Assembly: GCA_963576785.1 (NCBI GenBank)
Contig: OY756140.1
Coordinates: 930,001-994,000 of the forward strand
Source: Chlorophyllum brunneum
Lineage: Eukaryota; Basidiomycota; Agaricomycetes; Agaricales; Agaricaceae
Direction of reading: 5' to 3'
DNA length: 64,000 nucleotides
This document shows, piece by piece, positions 61,313-64,000 of the stretch. Position 1 is the first letter of the stretch. The number at the start of each line of letters is the position of its first letter. Both the position numbers and the translations under genes were made by a program. The notes below the pieces were generated by a model, which worked only from the letters and a program-made list of their open reading frames with translations, was not told where the DNA came from and searched no databases.

Positions 61313-62361
61313 CTAACTATTACGAGTGGTCTTGAGCGACGAGCGATGCGTTTTCGCCGCAGATTTCGCTCGCATCCTGGCCTCCTTGGCTGCCTTCATG
61401 TCTCGAGGCGCTGTTGTCCGCACATGCTTGATATGCGTTTGAACGAAATACCGGGTGGGCTGTGAGAACCATGGAGCTGTTACCAGTGGTAACATATTTG
61501 CTGTGGCCAGCCGTTCATTTGCGGCAACCGAACTACCCTACAAAAAACATATTAATGACCCCTCCGGGAAAAGATTGAAGTCCAGAATGCAGTCATACAT
61601 CGATGGCGAGCGCAGCCAGTCTCCTAACACCCATTGCCCGAGCAAGAGTCGCCTCTGCATCCTTTGGTAAGGGAATTAAGACCATTGGAAGTGCATTCGA
61701 CCGCCGTAGAACATTGTATGTCGCAACAAGGTGAGGAAGATGATCAATCAATATCGGCGGGTCTACATCCGCTCGACAGACGAATATATAACGAATAAGA
61801 TTAGGTTCCTCAGTTGCTTGACTTTCGTTAGGTGATTTGAGAGTAGTCGCTAGCCGACAATTCGCGATTTGAGTTTCCAGCCGCTTCGTGACTGCATTGA
61901 TACCGTATGTCAAGGATTTGAGAATTGATGGTGGCTCCGACACCACGGCATTACCAAGAAGTATCGGGGGTCCTTCAGAACGTGGTTCTTCCTCAGCGTT
62001 ATCCGAATTCCCGCGGGTTATTTGTGTCTTCGAATTGGATTGTGGTGGACCATAGATAGCTTCCGGGATCCCTTTTCGCTTTTTCGTATTTGAAGAGCGC
62101 GCTCGGTGGTACTCGGCCACACCACTCAAAAGATCCACGAGATTTTCCAGAATGGAGTTCTGGACATTTACGGGTACAAAAGGCCTGAAGATTCCATCAA
62201 TGGCATTGTCTTTCTGCCGAAGAAGAGAATCGTAATTACCATGGTACCCTATGAGGGTTGTCCAATGTGCCTTTAAATGCAGCTTTACGGCCTGCACCAT
62301 CTCGGGGCTTCGCACGCTGTGTGTGATGGCTGTGGACCTTGGCAATCTTTCCTGGAGCCAT
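61313..62361 (-). CDS. POP3: RNase P/MRP subunit POP3-like (L7Ae fold)
   Basis: ATG 62361 gives MAPGKIAKVHSHHTQRAK, a basic N-terminus, then AAFKGTLDNPHRVPW, which an intron at about 62,175-62,232 joins to PFVPVNVQNSILENLVDLL. A variable Ser/Asn-rich linker follows. The L7Ae-like domain shows RYIFVCRADVDPPILIDHLPHLVATY and PMVLIPLPKDAEATLARAMGVRRLAALAI. The last exon, after an intron near 61,537-61,603, is Lys/Arg-rich and ends KTTRNS, with TAG at 61313-61315. Pop3 binds the RNA of nuclear RNase P and MRP, for tRNA 5' and rRNA processing. A longer unspliced frame starting at a GTG (62426) is misleading. Confidence 0.85.
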
Positions 62362-62738
62362 AAGACAATGGCTGGAGATGGAAGGCTGCCAAATCCGATT
62401 GAGTGAACTACTAATGGATTTCCCACGAGCCTCCCTCAAGCAATGAATTTACTGTGTTGGCACCATTGAGGCTAGAAGGCCACACCGATGCTATGATCTA
62501 TAGACTTCTGTCAGTTCGAAGCTCAACAGCGCATTTTCCCGACTAATCCGCAAACTTATTCTCATTCACCGCCAATGCTCATATCCAACGTTCAACCCTG
62601 GTCAATTATGGAGCAACAGAATGAAACCATACTCTGCAAAAAGTTTCTACTGTTTAATGCAAATATATAAGAGGGTTCTAGGTCTGGAAGCATCCTCGCT
62701 ACTGTCTATCGTTTCCAAATCTTCTCTGTAACTTCACC
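62362..62738. promoter_or_regulatory. Divergent promoter region POP3 / GNAT gene
   Basis: 377 bp. TATATAA at 62664-62670 lies 69 nt upstream of the plus-strand ATG 62739 and is the likely TATA box of the acetyltransferase gene. No gene is seen. Confidence 0.5.
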
Positions 62739-63903
62739 ATGCCTTCCACCGCCTCTCAGATCAGCACTCACGTTTTTCGCTCTCCTGTTCTTCTGCTTGG
62801 GACTCACCTGGCGCTCCTCAAGGCTTTTCAAGAGGAATCTAACATCATGTACCCTCATATGGCTTCGGCTGTAGCTCAGGAAATTGGTGGATCCCTTGCG
62901 GATGACAATCTCTGGATAGCATGTGGCCCTAATGCTCCAGAGAGAACCCCCGACTTTATTTTGTCCTGTAGCAGGGACTCGAGCAACAACAAGTTGCCTG
63001 TCTTCGTTGCCTCCCGCCATCCGATTTCAACACTCGAAAACAGAGACTTTCTTCTACCACGGTTGAGAAAACTGGTGTCGAGGCTTCATGACGAAGTTGA
63101 GGACAACAGGGTATTTTCCGTATTCGCTCCTGCGCCGATTACCCGTGCTTTTGCCCAACTCTGGACAGAGAAGACGGGTATCGAACGTGAACCCCTCCCC
63201 TACTATTCCGCAACCTACGCACGCTGTACCAGAGGTACTATTCAAGAACAAGCAGTTCACTATCCTTGGTGATACGAGTTACGAATTGAGATTGGCTGCT
63301 GAGAGGGATTTGACTGCTGTTACGGAGTTGTGTTGTGAATTTGCCTCGACCCCGGTAAGCGCAAAACCCCTCTGATCTGCTTTGAGTGCGTGCTTATATC
63401 TTTCCTCAGCCGCCCTTCGTGCTGGCCCCAGACAGGGCCCTCGAAGAAGCAGAATCTTTGATCGCTCAGAGAAAGGTCTGGGTTCATACGATTAACCAAC
63501 CAGATACCCCTGAAGAAATCTCTTCTCTCGTTGCTGTTACACGCGAAAGTGCTGACGTCTCGGCTATTACCAAGGTGTATACTAACCCAAGGTGGCGTGG
63601 CAAGCGTTGTGCCGAACGCTTAGTTCGAGATGTCACAAAGACGTGAGTCTTCTCCCTTACTCCCTTGTCCTGCCCTTGTCCTGCCCTTGTTATCCGGGCT
63701 AATATGCTTCCAGCCTACTCTACAAACGCAACAAGCAAGCTGTAGTGCTGTATGTTGGACACCGGAACGCTGCACGGAAGGTTTATCAGCGCGTCGGCTT
63801 TGCCGGACCCGACGGTGAATCCTTATGTGAGGATTTAACAAACGCGGGCCATTGGCTTGAATTGGGCTTTGACCAGAAGCAAGTCGAGCTTGGGCATTGG
63901 TAA
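62739..63903 (+). CDS. GNAT-family N-acetyltransferase-like protein, apparent frameshift in exon 1
   Basis: ATG 62739 opens a frame that reads well through EREPLPYYSATYARCT (to about 63,230). Coding sense then continues one base over, in PEVLFKNKQFTILGDTSYELRLAAERDLTAVTEL. No intron fits between. After ordinary introns at about 63,355-63,409 and 63,645-63,713 come PPFVLAPDRALEEAESLI, the acetyl-CoA site VYTNPRWRGKRCAERLV, and LYVGHRNAARKVYQRVGFAGPDG, ending TAA 63901-63903. The C-terminal half is a clear GNAT fold; the substrate is unknown. The one-base change near 63,215-63,240 is either a sequencing or assembly error or a real disabling mutation. Confidence 0.78.
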
Positions 63904-64000
63904 CACAGATACTCATTGATACGTTCTTACACCTGTACCTTAGCTATTTTTAGCAACACTATTTACGACAGCGGTTTTGACCGGGTCTCTTGTCTACTTC

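Noticed and set aside
62236..62426. Unspliced N-terminus for POP3 starting at position 62426
   Set aside because: It begins with GTG; the alternative frame from ATG 62361 contains the expected FKGTLDNPHRVPW segment and splices cleanly.

Overview
The window is nuclear DNA of a filamentous basidiomycete, most likely an Agaricomycete. The evidence is many ~50-60 nt GT-AG introns, tightly packed divergent and convergent genes, chromodomain Ty3/Gypsy elements, a DUF6593 protein and a mushroom-type seven-pass membrane protein. There is no sign of bacterial, viral or organellar sequence, and I saw no CRISPR array, rRNA or tRNA gene.

Positions 1-15.84 kb are a nested transposon cluster. A decayed LINE (1-2270) abuts a decayed chromodomain Gypsy element, here called A (2271-3252, resuming at 9699-10790). 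A is split by a nearly intact relative, element B (3253-9693). B has 293-bp LTRs, a 5-bp target duplication, gag and pol each with one nonsense codon, and an unexplained third ORF between pol and the 3' LTR. To the right lies an inverted copy of A (called C, 10791 to about 12820). It keeps the empty site of the B insertion and matches A over 1,230 bp with one difference noticed. A dead Copia element follows (about 12850-14940). From 12520 to 15844 I find no CpG at all, while B is rich in CpG.

Positions 16.44-63.9 kb are gene-dense and conserved. In order: OCT1 mitochondrial peptidase (-), DDT/WHIM chromatin protein (-), RVB1 helicase (-), FAM32A-like (-), TMEM115-like Golgi protein (+), COG1 (+), 7TM protein (+), Sec61 gamma (-), PPR protein (+), glycine decarboxylase P protein (-), ARMH3-like (-), RSC9-like (-), F-box/YccV protein (-), RRP1 (-), HIU hydrolase (+), UBC12 (-), 2OG-Fe oxygenase-like (+), DUF6593 (-), aminodeoxychorismate synthase (-), TTI1 (+), dCMP deaminase (-), POP3 (-) and a GNAT acetyltransferase (+). 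These are mostly single-copy housekeeping functions (secretory pathway, chromatin, mitochondria, one-carbon/folate metabolism, rRNA and RNase P processing). They do not form an obvious pathway cluster. Glycine decarboxylase and p-aminobenzoate synthesis both feed folate metabolism but lie 14 kb apart.

The best candidates for something undescribed are the ORF3 protein of the A/B Gypsy family, its conserved leader, and the homogenised inverted repeat. Exon boundaries were placed by eye from splice motifs and expected protein motifs. Those given to the base are the best supported; others are approximate.
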